In this document: positions 7,778-17,349 of the stretch, piece after piece
How the letters are laid out: every line of letters begins with the position of its first letter
Numbering within the stretch: the stretch's first letter is position 1
From: an uncultured Erysipelotrichaceae bacterium
GTDB taxonomy: Bacteria; Bacillota_I; Bacilli_A; RFN20; CAG-826
NCBI GenBank assembly: GCA_902777015.1
Contig: CACYSA010000012.1
Coordinates: forward strand, 1 to 33,658
Length of the DNA: 33,658 bases
Reading direction: 5' to 3'
Program-made: the position numbers and the translations under genes
Notes under the pieces: generated by a model
Seen by the model: the letters and a program-made list of their open reading frames with translations, nothing else
Told to the model about the DNA's origin: nothing
Database searches by the model: none

Positions 7778-8017
7778 TTACTTAACGTCCTCCACTTCTA
7801 AGGTAACTAAGCACGCTTCGGTTTTACGAAGTGTGAGTTCATAACCCCTAATTGTGACTTCGAGAGGATCTCCTAATGGAGCTTTTTTACGTAAATAGAC
7901 TTTTGCCCCTGGGGTCACGCCCATATCAAATAGTCTTCTACGAAGGCGACCTTCACCTTCCACTTTCTTAATTAGGCCAGTCTCGCCTACTTTAAATTCA
8001 TCTAGCTTTTTGAGCAT
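7778..8017 (-). CDS. feoA: FeoA-family protein (second copy)
   Basis: A 79-residue SH3-like FeoA domain with the classic core RLRRRLFDMGVTPGAKVYLRKKAPLGDPLEVTI in shortened form: LRRRLFDMGVTPG, then APLGDPLEV and RGYELTLRK. FeoA is a cytoplasmic partner thought to modulate FeoB. It lies between the first feoA and feoB in a tight operon, with the SD AAGGAAGG before the ATG. Of the two copies this is the closer match to canonical FeoA. Confidence 0.93.
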   Translation of the reverse strand: MLKKLDEFKVGETGLIKKVEGEGRLRRRLFDMGVTPGAKVYLRKKAPLGDPLEVTIRGYELTLRKTEACLVTLEVEDVK

Positions 8018-8031
8018 AAATTCCTTCCTTT

Positions 8032-8244
8032 CTACGCAACTAGAATTTTGCTAGCAAGAGAACGATCTAATGCTAGTCTTCCTTCTTTAACAGCGACAAC
8101 AACTCCACCGTTAACCGAAGAAATGATTCTGATAGAGGAATTAACTAAAATACCTAAACTTTCTAAGTGTTTTTTTGTCTTCTCATCAAGTAATACTTTC
8201 ACTACTCTCATTTCTGTATCTAATGGTGCTAAGGCAATTGGCAT
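8032..8244 (-). CDS. FeoA-family protein (first copy, divergent)
   Basis: A 70-residue protein that fits a FeoA SH3-like fold but is more divergent: MRVVKVLLDEKTKKHLESLG, then LVNSSIRIISSVNGGVVVAVKEGRLALDR in outline. It lacks the GDP motif of the second copy. It is the first gene of the feo operon, with SD AAAGGAGGAAAC and a promoter flanked by predicted metalloregulator sites. Two adjacent FeoA proteins are common in Firmicute feo operons, and the division of labour is not established. Confidence 0.85.
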   Translation of the reverse strand: MPIALAPLDTEMRVVKVLLDEKTKKHLESLGILVNSSIRIISSVNGGVVVAVKEGRLALDRSLASKILVA

Positions 8245-8264
8245 AATTGTTTCCTCCTTTTGTG

Positions 8265-8338
8265 GTTAGTATTAACTAACTGTGAATATTATATACCTCT
8301 GTTAACAAGAGTAAAGAAAAAAGTTAGTTATTGCTAAC
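8265..8338 (-). promoter_or_regulatory. feo promoter flanked by two DtxR-family-like operators
   Basis: The minus-strand -10 TATAAT is at 8288-8293 and a weak -35 TTTACT at 8310-8315 (16-nt spacer). Two 16-bp inverted repeats of form GTTAG-N6-CTAAC flank it: 8265-8280 (arms extended to GTTAGT/ACTAAC) near the predicted start, and 8323-8338 upstream of the -35. The half-site TTAG/CTAA resembles DtxR/IdeR/MntR-family boxes. Iron-dependent repression of feo is the likely role. Confidence 0.65.
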
Positions 8339-8360
8339 TATATGATATTTATTAGTAAAC

Positions 8361-8383
8361 AAAAAATCCTGATTTCTCAGGAT
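8361..8383 (-). terminator. Terminator after the alpha/beta hydrolase gene
   Basis: Minus-strand stem ATCCTGA/TCAGGAT with loop GAAA and a T-run. The same stem sequence is reused at 32644-32669. Confidence 0.85.
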
Positions 8384-8393
8384 CTTAGGCAAC

Positions 8394-9290
8394 TTATCTA
8401 TTCAAGAAATCTAGCATATCTTGATAAACTTGTTGCTTATCAATTTCATTTAATATCTCATGTCTCATCTTTGGATAGGTGATTGGTGTGATATCTTTAA
8501 AGCCCGCTTTTTCGAGCACTTTCTTGCTGTTTAATCTACCCTTTTCACCACCAGTACATGGATCTTCTTCACCACCCGCTAAAAGGATAGGTAATTGTTC
8601 ATTAACATCTTTATATTTTTTAGCTTTGCCCATGTTATTTAATAAATGGAATAACGCGCTAAATGAACCATTAGAGAATTTAATTCCACAAAGTGGAGAT
8701 TCAATATATTTTTTAACGTTTTCTTCGTTATAGCTAAGCCAATCTAAATCTGTTTTTCTATCTTTAACGGCTTTTGAATATGGGCCTAACGCTAATGAGG
8801 CTAATAATTTAGATGATTTTCTTTTACCAGTAAAAGCACCAACCATATTACCTAAAGCCACCGCTACACCACTCGCAGGATTAGGAGCAACATAACCAGA
8901 AAGAATAACTTTATGATAATCTTTAGAATTAGTTTGTAATAGGACTCTAGAAATAATTGAACCCATTGAATGACCAAATAAGATAACTGGTAAATTATTA
9001 AAGCGTTCTTTGATAAATTTATAGATTACTTGTTGGTCTTCAATAAGTAATTTTTCACCTTTTTTATCAGCGATGTGACCTAATAAAGGTGCATCTTTAC
9101 CATGTCCTCTCATATCAGAAACCACAACGTTATAGCCGTTTTTGTTTAGAAATTCTGCGAAAGGATAATATCTTTCTTTATGCTCTTGCATGCCGTGCAC
9201 TATTTGCACAACCCCTTTAGCGTTGTCCACTGCAAAAACTGAAAGAGAAAGTTTATAGTCGTTACCACTATTAATAAATAAATTTTCCAT
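8394..9290 (-). CDS. Alpha/beta hydrolase, monoacylglycerol lipase/lysophospholipase-like
   Basis: A 298-residue protein of the serine aminopeptidase S33 (Hydrolase_4) type. The nucleophile elbow is GHSMGS with S108. The oxyanion region is IVHGMQEHKERY near residue 30, and the catalytic Asp and His are probably in AGGEEDPCTGG and PKMRHEILNE. HGMxEHxxRY is characteristic of the monoacylglycerol lipase/lysophospholipase branch, so glycerolipid ester hydrolysis is the best guess. No signal peptide, so cytoplasmic. An AGGTAC sequence is repeated in tandem before the ATG and serves as a weak SD. It follows the GGDEF gene by 68 nt and may share its transcript. Confidence 0.85.
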   Translation of the reverse strand: MENLFINSGNDYKLSLSVFAVDNAKGVVQIVHGMQEHKERYYPFAEFLNKNGYNVVVSDMRGHGKDAPLLGHIADKKGEKLLIEDQQVIYKFIKERFNNLPVILFGHSMGSIISRVLLQTNSKDYHKVILSGYVAPNPASGVAVALGNMVGAFTGKRKSSKLLASLALGPYSKAVKDRKTDLDWLSYNEENVKKYIESPLCGIKFSNGSFSALFHLLNNMGKAKKYKDVNEQLPILLAGGEEDPCTGGEKGRLNSKKVLEKAGFKDITPITYPKMRHEILNEIDKQQVYQDMLDFLNR

Positions 9291-9358
9291 AATTGTACCT
9301 GTACCTCTATTCTAAGCGTTACTTCGTTTCTTGTATAGATTAATAATCTATTTATAAA

Positions 9359-10732
9359 TTAATCTTTATTCACGTGAAGGTAGAATTTACGCTTATCGTT
9401 ATACATATTCATATCGGCTTCTTTAAGAAGCTTTTCGATATCTTTTGATTTATTAGTCATTGAATAGCCAACAGCGAATGAGACATCGTTTTTCATCGCT
9501 TTATGACGTAGCTTTTCAATATATTCTTTAACTTGTTCTTCTTTAATATCTCTTATGATGACGACAAATTCATCACCACCAACACGGTAAATCTCATTTT
9601 CAGTAAAGACACTGATTAATGTGTGCGCAGCGCGTCTAATGAGATTATCACCTGCGATATGACCTTCATTATCATTAACTTTCTTTAAGCCGTTGATATC
9701 AGAGAAGATTAACGCTGTTGGAGTATCTTCTGATTCTAAGATTTCATTCATATAGGCATTGAGTCTATTGCGGTTATATAAACCAGTTAGAACATCAATG
9801 GATGATAATCTAGTTAATTTATCAAGCAATAAATGATTACCGATTTGTGAACCTAAAACAAACGATGTAATTTCTAAAGCATCTTTAATCTTAGGAGTGT
9901 CTGATTCTTTAAAATTACTGACCCACATATAACCGATGCGGTCATTATTCGATTTAAGCATGAACAACGCTAATGATTTAACACCACCTTTTTCTAATGA
10001 TTTAAACCATACTGGATTCTTCTCTTTGATATAGTCCATGTCTTCATCATCTTTGATGATTAAGCAATTACCATTATTAGTAATCAAAGAATCCCATGAT
10101 TTAACAATGTCATAAAATTTATCATCTAAATAATGCTTTGATGATTGTTCAAAACTACTTTCATCGACATCTTCCGCGAGGACAGTAAGATGTCTTTTTT
10201 CTTCGTTAATAAGAAGGATGCAGCTAAACTGGGCATCACAAATCTTTCTAATTTCTTTAGTGACGTTTTTTAATGATGTTTTGAAATCAATGGTATTAGA
10301 TAACTGTAATGTAGTATTAAGGACTCTACTATAGATATCACTACCATGGTTAGCGAGCATATCTGGATTAAGGGTTTGATTAATTTCCATCATATAGATG
10401 CAATATGATAATTCATCAGTTTCATAACTAAGCGGAATAAAAAGCATATGCATCCATGCTTTAAAGTTTTCTAAATAAGCGTAAGAATGTAATAATTCTT
10501 TATTAACCGCCGCACGAAAAGAATATTCTTCAAAATTTAAATTCTTTTCTAAATATTCTGTATATAAACTATTGGGAACGAATTCGCTTTTCGCGTACAT
10601 CCCACTTTTAAACGAATTGGTATATAAATCGTTACCGTCAACAATTCTAAATTCTTTTTGTTCTTTGTGCTTTGTTACCGAGATAACACACGCACTTTGA
10701 AATAGCCCATTACAAAGTTCTTTAAAGTTCAT
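9359..10732 (-). CDS. GGDEF-domain diguanylate cyclase with GAF-like sensor region
   Basis: About 457 residues. The C-terminus (about 300-455) is a GGDEF domain with intact RVGGDEFVV and the upstream FSDINGLKKVND metal/nucleotide segment. It should make cyclic di-GMP from two GTP. No RxxD inhibitory site precedes GGDEF. The region around 135-290 looks like a GAF sensor and the first 130 residues are unassigned. No membrane helix is seen. The start at 10732 is preferred because GGTGAT lies upstream; an in-frame ATG at 10744 has no SD. No EAL or PilZ partner is in the window, so what the signal controls is unknown. Confidence 0.85.
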   Translation of the reverse strand: MNFKELCNGLFQSACVISVTKHKEQKEFRIVDGNDLYTNSFKSGMYAKSEFVPNSLYTEYLEKNLNFEEYSFRAAVNKELLHSYAYLENFKAWMHMLFIPLSYETDELSYCIYMMEINQTLNPDMLANHGSDIYSRVLNTTLQLSNTIDFKTSLKNVTKEIRKICDAQFSCILLINEEKRHLTVLAEDVDESSFEQSSKHYLDDKFYDIVKSWDSLITNNGNCLIIKDDEDMDYIKEKNPVWFKSLEKGGVKSLALFMLKSNNDRIGYMWVSNFKESDTPKIKDALEITSFVLGSQIGNHLLLDKLTRLSSIDVLTGLYNRNRLNAYMNEILESEDTPTALIFSDINGLKKVNDNEGHIAGDNLIRRAAHTLISVFTENEIYRVGGDEFVVIIRDIKEEQVKEYIEKLRHKAMKNDVSFAVGYSMTNKSKDIEKLLKEADMNMYNDKRKFYLHVNKD

Positions 10733-10768
10733 ACTTATCACCATTAAAACTGTAAAGGGAGTGTAAGT

Positions 10769-10777
10769 ATTATATCA
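10769..10777 (-). promoter_or_regulatory. Extended -10 promoter of the GGDEF gene
   Basis: Minus-strand TGATATAAT, an extended -10 (TGnTATAAT), lies 36 nt upstream of the favoured start. No good -35 is seen, as is common with extended -10 promoters. Confidence 0.5.
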
Positions 10778-10808
10778 TACATCGTTAAAGCATATAAATA
10801 ATTTATAT

Positions 10809-10841
10809 GAAAAGACTCACCAAAGGGTATTTAGTGAGTCT
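10809..10841 (-). terminator. Terminator of the beta-glucan operon
   Basis: Minus-strand 8-bp stem AGACTCAC/GTGAGTCT with a 13-nt loop followed by TTTC. It lies just past the GH3 stop. Confidence 0.7.
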
Positions 10842-10863
10842 AATTCAATCTTCTTATTAATTA

Positions 10864-13827
10864 TTATGCAACTTTTTTGTCTTTCTTTAATAAGACTAAT
10901 GTCACCCAAGCCGCGAGACCTAAACCGATGACCACATCAGCGATGATGACACCAGTAATCCATTCTGTCTTTGGTGCGCCTTTTTCACCAACGACAACGG
11001 AGATCTTATCTTGAGAAGGATCATAATTCTTCGCGGTTAATTCAGTATTGAGCCAACCGTATAAAACATCATGACCAGCGCGTCTTAAGTGTTGCTTGAA
11101 CGTGTTAGAGGCAGTATCGAATTTATAGGAACCATTATTGCTATAACCATCCATCCATAAGTCACCACCAGCGCGTAATTGTTGGTCACCGTTCATGAAC
11201 TTTTGATGGTCAGCATAGTCAGTTAAGACCATACCATTAAAGCCCCATTCTTCTCTAAGGACACCACTGATTAAGGCTTTATTACCACCAGCCCAAGTAG
11301 CGCCTAATCTACCGTAGGAAGTCATAACACCAGTTGCACCACCTTCGTGGATAGCAATCTCAAATGGTTTTAAATAGATTTCACGTAAGGCTTGTTCAGT
11401 TAACCAAATAGAGATACCATCTCTTAAGCTTTCTTGTTCATAAGTGATGAAGTGCTTTAAGAAGCAATAGACACCTAAATTCTTCGCGCCTTTAACTTCC
11501 GCAGCGGACATATAACCAGAAAGGATTGGATCTTCTGAGAAATATTCATAGTTACGACCACCGAATGGGGAACGATGAATATTAATACCAGGGCCATACC
11601 AACCTTCATAACCTAATGTCTTTGCTTCAGCGCCTAAAGCTAAACCAAAGTCATAGGCTAAACGTGTGGACCATGTTTGGGCAACGACTGTGGCGTTAGG
11701 GAAAGCAGTACCCGCACTTGGAACATTGAATGAACCGATTTGGTTAGGACCATCAACGTTACGGTGTTCAGCTTTACCAACGGAATTGAGTTTAGCGGTC
11801 TTAACATAACCATGGAGAGTTAATTCTCTTAATTCCGCCTCCGTTAATTGATCAAGGACATCATCCCATTCATCAGCGTCATAATCAGCGCCCAATTTAT
11901 AGCCGAGATCAGTGACTTTACCATTATCAAAAACTTTTAAGCCGTTATTCGCACCGAATGTTGGAGCGGTATCACTGCTATCGTTATCGGCAACCGCCAT
12001 TTCGGCGTTATATAAGTTGTTCTTTTTGATTGATTCAGAGATTTGACGTGGATCTTCTTTTTCTTCTGGGAAGGTGGCTTTAAAAGCACCTCTACTTAAG
12101 AAATTGATATCAGCGCCTGAATCACTACCATCAATAGAGACACCATCTTCTGTATCACTACCAGTGAAACGGTTATAAACATCGTTACCACTGTATGGAT
12201 CAGTATCAATGATGATGTTCTTATTAACTTTATAAGTAATGACGTTATTGCTCATTTCTTTTAAGTTATGAGAATCAGTCATTAATTTAACTTGATAATC
12301 ACCTTTTTCAATGACATAGCCTTCAAAGCCATCGTTATTAGCGTCGTTATAGTCATAACTTGCCATATCACGGGCTTTAAATGTTAATGTCACATCTTCA
12401 AATAAAGATGGTTTCAAGGTTGATGTTTTAGCAAACGCCGCTAAGTTAACTGCGGATTTTTCAATACCATTTTTGGTATATGGTGCAGTGTAATATAATT
12501 CAACGACATCTTTACCTTCTTCTTCACCAGTGTTAGTGACTCTCACTGTAACACTGATTTCACTATCTTCAGTAATTTCTTGGTTATTAGCAATCTTTGT
12601 TTCGATAACTTCCCAAGAGAATGTTGTATAGCTTAAACCAAAGCCAAATGGGTATTGCACAACACCTTCATAACCTTTACCAAATTTGTTATCGACATTG
12701 TTCCAAAATCCTTCCACATCAGCGGTTTCATACCATTTATAACCGACATAAATGTTTTCAACATAATCTAAGTATGAAACTGCATCATATTTTTGACTGT
12801 TGTTACCAACGTTACCATTTGTTGTACCATCATTTGGATATAAGCCAGAAGCGCCTAAATATGAATTAACACCTTGCGCACCACTGTTAGCGTAAGAAGC
12901 ATTAGTGGCGAAATCGTATGCGTAGGTGTCCGCTAAACGGCCTGATGGATTAGCATCACCATATAAAACAGAAACAACACCACTTGCGGCTTCCATACCG
13001 GTTGCGCCACACACTAAGCAACTATCTAAGCCTTTAATGGAATCCATAAAGTCTAATTTCATTGTATTTGTGGAGTTAACGATAACGACAACGTTATCAT
13101 ATGTTTCCGCGCAGTATTCTAAGAGTTCTAATTCTTCATCAGATGCTTCTAAATATGTTTTATCTGGATCATTAGGAATGCTAGAAGAACCACTACCTAA
13201 ATATTGCACAGTTGGAGCGTCACTAGATTCACCAGAGACACGTGATAAGACCACTAAAGCAGTATCAGAGAAGTCTTCAGCGTCTTCTAATAAAGTATCA
13301 CTGTAGCTATCGATTCCTGGCTCGATAATACGATGGAATTGATAATCATAAGTATTTAATGTACCTGAAGCATAACCTGGTCTAGTTGTAGCAACACTCT
13401 TATAGAAGTTTGTTAAATCAGTGTTTGTTTCAATGCCGTAGTCATTTAACGCTTCGATTAAACCTTTTTTAGCGTATAAGTCACTTGTCTTTTCTGGATT
13501 AACAACACGACCAGAACCACTACCACCTGGTACCCAACAAACTGAGCCCCAACCAAAGACGTTAACTTGTTTATTAAGGGCTTTGTTTAATGGTAATGTT
13601 TCTTCGTCATTTTTAACTAAGACGACACCTTCTTCCACTAATTCCTTAGCAAGATTAAGGCCAGAAGCACGGTTTTGTTCTTGTGCAGCAGCGTCATATT
13701 TATAACCGAAGACAAAGTCTTGAAGTGTTTTCTTAAAAACACCTAAGGCTAAGATGTTAACGGTTAAAACGATAACACCGACTAAACCTGCTCCCGCTAA
13801 ATTAATTATTTTTCCAACTTTTTTCAT
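10864..13827 (-). CDS. Glycoside hydrolase family 3 beta-glucosidase, permuted domains, anchored at both ends
   Basis: A 987-residue protein. Domain order is reversed from most GH3 enzymes: GH3 C-terminal-type domain first (EEGVVLVKNDEETLPL near 65-80), then an Fn3-like domain (YPFGFGLSYTTFSW at 392-405, VRVTNTGEEEGKDVVELYY), then the catalytic TIM barrel (about 640-930). The barrel has EGWYGPGINIHRSPFGGRNYEYFSEDP in outline, KHF at 791-793 and the nucleophile D870 in MVLTDYADH. The same permutation is known in rumen enzymes from Ruminococcus albus and Butyrivibrio. A membrane helix lies at 8-32 and another at about 955-980 before KKDKK, so the enzyme appears tethered outside the cell by both ends. 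It probably releases glucose from short beta-glucans. SD AAAGGAGA; last gene of the operon. Confidence 0.93.
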   Translation of the reverse strand: MKKVGKIINLAGAGLVGVIVLTVNILALGVFKKTLQDFVFGYKYDAAAQEQNRASGLNLAKELVEEGVVLVKNDEETLPLNKALNKQVNVFGWGSVCWVPGGSGSGRVVNPEKTSDLYAKKGLIEALNDYGIETNTDLTNFYKSVATTRPGYASGTLNTYDYQFHRIIEPGIDSYSDTLLEDAEDFSDTALVVLSRVSGESSDAPTVQYLGSGSSSIPNDPDKTYLEASDEELELLEYCAETYDNVVVIVNSTNTMKLDFMDSIKGLDSCLVCGATGMEAASGVVSVLYGDANPSGRLADTYAYDFATNASYANSGAQGVNSYLGASGLYPNDGTTNGNVGNNSQKYDAVSYLDYVENIYVGYKWYETADVEGFWNNVDNKFGKGYEGVVQYPFGFGLSYTTFSWEVIETKIANNQEITEDSEISVTVRVTNTGEEEGKDVVELYYTAPYTKNGIEKSAVNLAAFAKTSTLKPSLFEDVTLTFKARDMASYDYNDANNDGFEGYVIEKGDYQVKLMTDSHNLKEMSNNVITYKVNKNIIIDTDPYSGNDVYNRFTGSDTEDGVSIDGSDSGADINFLSRGAFKATFPEEKEDPRQISESIKKNNLYNAEMAVADNDSSDTAPTFGANNGLKVFDNGKVTDLGYKLGADYDADEWDDVLDQLTEAELRELTLHGYVKTAKLNSVGKAEHRNVDGPNQIGSFNVPSAGTAFPNATVVAQTWSTRLAYDFGLALGAEAKTLGYEGWYGPGINIHRSPFGGRNYEYFSEDPILSGYMSAAEVKGAKNLGVYCFLKHFITYEQESLRDGISIWLTEQALREIYLKPFEIAIHEGGATGVMTSYGRLGATWAGGNKALISGVLREEWGFNGMVLTDYADHQKFMNGDQQLRAGGDLWMDGYSNNGSYKFDTASNTFKQHLRRAGHDVLYGWLNTELTAKNYDPSQDKISVVVGEKGAPKTEWITGVIIADVVIGLGLAAWVTLVLLKKDKKVA

Positions 13828-13845
13828 AAAAGTTCTCCTTTATGA

Positions 13846-16017
13846 TTAGATTTTTTCAAGAACTAAGCAAGCAAGTGTCCAGGTGTTTTCACCAGCATAA
13901 ACACTATATCTAATGCCATCTTTTGTAACTGTATCAATACTGACAGTATTGGCTCTAATTTCAATACGGTCTGTTTCTTCTTTGGCGTCGTTAAGATAAT
14001 ATTTAGCGATTAAACCCCATTTAACGTCGCTACTTGTTTTGAAATCTGGAGTAATTAATGTAGAAACTGGGCAAACGATTTCGAAGTTACCAGAGGCATC
14101 CACTGTCGCTTTTTGATCGACAGCATTGTTATCATAAACATCACCTTCACCTAAACCATCAAGGTTATTGATGTGTTGGAAATAGAAACCATATTTGAAG
14201 TTTTCACTTGTGTATCCAGCGCATTTACCAGAAGCAACGTAATAAACAACACCTTGTCTTTCTTCCACTTTGACTTCTTTAATATCGATGTAATTGCTTT
14301 CATCCATGACATAGAGCATTAAGCCATCCCATGCATAACCAACATAATATGTTAAGCCATCACTACCGACATATTTATTAGCGTGATGAATATCACCTAA
14401 TTTTTCATCTAAGGCCGCAATTGTTGTGGTGACACTGCTGATTAAGACGTTTTGAGATGTACCACCCCAAATAGTTTCAGTCATAGTGCTATCGTTATAG
14501 ACACCAATATGGAAGAAGATATTTGTTTTTAATAAATCAGAGAAATCTTGTAATAAATATTCGATAACAAAGTTACCATTATTATCGATGTCAGCACCAT
14601 AACCAACTGTTTCACTTGATCCCCAAGCGGTGACATGAGCGTATTTACCAAAGTATTCTGAATTATTTGTTTTACCAGTGATTCTCAAATAGTCTTTTGT
14701 TTCACTGCCCACTGTTTCGGAATGGCAAAGTAATTCATATGTGATATTCACTTTTTGGAAGTAAACTTTTAAAGCGTTGTTATAAACAGCGAAGACATAT
14801 GAGAAGCCACCTAAAACGATCTTTTCACTTGTATCAACAGTGATTGTGCTAGAAGCACCGACAAAGATTTCCATACTTTCTTCTTTGTCGCCCACTTTAG
14901 CGTTGAATCTGATGTCCATCCATTTACCTTCAAAGGCGTCACCTTTTTCAGATAATTTTCTTAAATCAAATTTAACTTCAAAGTCACTACCGGAAGTACC
15001 TTTATATGTATCACCTGTTAATTCAACTTTATCGTTGCCTTCATATAAATAGAGATAAACTTCTTCCGCGGCTTTGAATTGACCTTTAATAATTAAATAA
15101 GGAACATTATTATCAACTTTTAATTGCACAGATGATAATTTCACTAATTCGATTTGCCAGTTAGCTTTAGCGTCGACATTAGCAGCGGTTGAGTTACTAA
15201 TATATGCTTCAGCATATGACCAACCAGTTAAAGAATAATTAGTTCTTTCAACGTCACTAGCTTTTGGCATTGGGAATGCTGAGGCTAAATTGTTGTAGTA
15301 TGTGAAAGTAATAACGCCGTTATTATGGCTATAGTTATTTAATTTAAGCGCACTGACGGTATCTAAATATGTTTGTTTAAATGAACCACCATTCGCATCG
15401 ATCACGACTTTAAACTGCACTACTTCGTTTAATTGGACTGTGACTTTTTGATTTTTATATGTCACATCAAAGCTTGTTTCACCACCGACAAAGACTTTTG
15501 GAGAAACGGTATAACCTGTTTCATCATTGTTTTCGATTGTGACGTCTTGACCATTACCTAAAGTAGCTTTAACAACCATACCAGTTAAATCAATTTGCTC
15601 TCCCGCTAAATATGTTAACTTTGTTGGTTTTGTTTCCACTCTTAAGTTGCTGACAGCTTGACTGACAACAATTGTAATTGTGGTATCTTTTGTCACACCA
15701 ACTGTGTATTTATCATTTTTAAATGATATCTTTTTGCTATTAGCTTTGACTGAGTCGACTTCATAGCCAGCATCGACTTCAATAGTAAAAGCAATAGCGG
15801 TATCTTCTGGAACAGTTTCTGGTAAAGTATCATAGCCTTCGACTTTTACCTTTGCGTGTTCTGGAATGCTCCAAGTTAATGAGTAAGTCACTGTTTGTTG
15901 TTGACTAGATTGTGGTTTGTTACCACCATTATTGCAACCACTTAAAGCACCAACGCCTAATGTTAATAAGGCGATAGCGGATAATGTAATTGCGCCTAGT
16001 TTCTTTCCTTTTTTCAT
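13846..16017 (-). CDS. Surface lipoprotein with Ig-like and InlB-type repeats, probable glycan binding
   Basis: A 723-residue lipoprotein: signal peptide with lipobox LSGC, lipidated C28, then a Ser/Gln linker. Residues about 122-200 look like a bacterial Ig-like (Big_3-type) domain (KLTYLAGEQIDLTGMVVKA, then VSPKVFVGGETSFDVTYKN). Residues about 203-270 resemble an InlB/Listeria-Bacteroides repeat (VVIDANGGSF ... TGWSY). The rest is beta-rich, with several similar segments about 120 residues apart (YLYLYEGNDKVEL; YLRITGKTNNSEYFGKYAH; YYVASGKCAGYTSENFKYGF). It has no recognisable catalytic motif. Position between GH5 and GH3 suggests a carbohydrate-binding or scaffold role. The SD AGGAGGG fixes the start. 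Confidence 0.7.
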   Translation of the reverse strand: MKKGKKLGAITLSAIALLTLGVGALSGCNNGGNKPQSSQQQTVTYSLTWSIPEHAKVKVEGYDTLPETVPEDTAIAFTIEVDAGYEVDSVKANSKKISFKNDKYTVGVTKDTTITIVVSQAVSNLRVETKPTKLTYLAGEQIDLTGMVVKATLGNGQDVTIENNDETGYTVSPKVFVGGETSFDVTYKNQKVTVQLNEVVQFKVVIDANGGSFKQTYLDTVSALKLNNYSHNNGVITFTYYNNLASAFPMPKASDVERTNYSLTGWSYAEAYISNSTAANVDAKANWQIELVKLSSVQLKVDNNVPYLIIKGQFKAAEEVYLYLYEGNDKVELTGDTYKGTSGSDFEVKFDLRKLSEKGDAFEGKWMDIRFNAKVGDKEESMEIFVGASSTITVDTSEKIVLGGFSYVFAVYNNALKVYFQKVNITYELLCHSETVGSETKDYLRITGKTNNSEYFGKYAHVTAWGSSETVGYGADIDNNGNFVIEYLLQDFSDLLKTNIFFHIGVYNDSTMTETIWGGTSQNVLISSVTTTIAALDEKLGDIHHANKYVGSDGLTYYVGYAWDGLMLYVMDESNYIDIKEVKVEERQGVVYYVASGKCAGYTSENFKYGFYFQHINNLDGLGEGDVYDNNAVDQKATVDASGNFEIVCPVSTLITPDFKTSSDVKWGLIAKYYLNDAKEETDRIEIRANTVSIDTVTKDGIRYSVYAGENTWTLACLVLEKI

Positions 16018-16030
16018 AAATCCCTCCTAT

Positions 16031-17347
16031 TTATTTAGAAAAAGTTTTAAAAATATTCTCAAGAGTGTTTCCGTTTTCAAAAGTCATCTTAAGTGTTTGT
16101 TTTGATGTTGTTTTTAAATAAGTTAATTTCACTAAGATATCTTCATAGGATTCAATATCAAAATAGATGAAGTCCATGTTGGAATAATAGATTGCCCAAC
16201 CTGGATGGACATCTGGATGACGGCTTAATTTATAAGTCCAACTTGTCCAATGCCAATTTTCATCGTTTAAATATTGTAATGTTGTTCTCCAACTTTCATG
16301 ACTGCCGTAGCATGAGAATTCACCCATGTAGAAAGGCACATCATAAGTTTGAGCATAAACACCATTGAGCTTATTTTTAAAGCTATTCAAGTTAGCAGTT
16401 ACATCGCTTGTACCGGAATAGTTATGGAATGAATAAATAACATTATTCCATTGATAAATACTTGGGCTAGGTAGATTTGCCCCATCCCAACAAGATTCCA
16501 TGATTAATGGTCGATCGTTATCAACTTTTCTAATGGCATCATACAATTTATCGTAAAAATTCCAATGTCTTTCACTTGTGGTACCGGCTTTTTCGCCTGG
16601 TTCATTTAATAAATCATAAGCAGCGATAGAATTAACACCTTTATAATGTTTAGCGATTTCTTCCCATAGATGGATTGTTTTATTTTGTTTTTCTTCATTA
16701 TAGAAGAAGTCTACTTCACTAACGTCATAAAGCATTTCGCCTGAATGGTCTTGACCGTTATGTGAGCCATAGGCTCCGTGCAGATCTAATATCACATAAA
16801 TATGATATCTAGCGCAGCCTTCTACGAATTCGTCTAAAGCATCAAAATTAAATTCTTGTCCTTCTTTTTTAGGAACATTATGGAAGGCAGGATCTAAAGA
16901 CATATATGAGAAAGGGATACGAATTGTATTGATACCCATTTCCTCACAGTTTTCTAAATCTTCTTCGCTCCAAAAATATTCTCTAAAACTAGACCAAATC
17001 TTTAATGTCTTTTCTTCACCAAAGCGTTGATAAAGAGTGTTTGTTAAAGTGAGGTGATCAGTTTTACCTTCACTCATACGAGGAGCGCTCATCCAGCTTT
17101 CGGTGACAAATAAGCCACCGACATTAACGCCTTTTAGTTGTATTTCTTCATCGTTTTGATTAACTAATTTATTACCTTTAACGATTAAATAATCATCATC
17201 AGTAAATTCACCATCTAAATCAATAACATATGGTTGATATGAATAAATTGAGGAAGAAGTAGCGGTGTTACAACTAACAAGCAAAAAAGCACTGGTGAGC
17301 GTTAGTCCTTTAAATATATTAATTAATGATTTATTTATTTTATTCAT
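16031..17347 (-). CDS. Glycoside hydrolase family 5 lipoprotein, exo-beta-1,3-glucanase-like
   Basis: A 438-residue lipoprotein with lipobox LVSC (lipidated C26). GH5 hallmarks are INTIRIPFSY (139-148), YDLLNEPG with acid/base E249, SFHNY (306-310) and YMGEF with nucleophile E343. The stretch LDLHGAYGSHNGQDHSG (188-204) closely follows the LDLHGAPGSQNGFDNSG pattern of exo-beta-1,3-glucanases (GH5 subfamily 9-like), which points to beta-1,3-glucan rather than cellulose. It starts two bases after the GH16 stop without a strong SD, so translation is probably coupled. It should act on the outer face of the membrane with the GH16 and GH3 enzymes. Confidence 0.88.
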   Translation of the reverse strand: MNKINKSLINIFKGLTLTSAFLLVSCNTATSSSIYSYQPYVIDLDGEFTDDDYLIVKGNKLVNQNDEEIQLKGVNVGGLFVTESWMSAPRMSEGKTDHLTLTNTLYQRFGEEKTLKIWSSFREYFWSEEDLENCEEMGINTIRIPFSYMSLDPAFHNVPKKEGQEFNFDALDEFVEGCARYHIYVILDLHGAYGSHNGQDHSGEMLYDVSEVDFFYNEEKQNKTIHLWEEIAKHYKGVNSIAAYDLLNEPGEKAGTTSERHWNFYDKLYDAIRKVDNDRPLIMESCWDGANLPSPSIYQWNNVIYSFHNYSGTSDVTANLNSFKNKLNGVYAQTYDVPFYMGEFSCYGSHESWRTTLQYLNDENWHWTSWTYKLSRHPDVHPGWAIYYSNMDFIYFDIESYEDILVKLTYLKTTSKQTLKMTFENGNTLENIFKTFSK

Positions 17348-17349
17348 GA

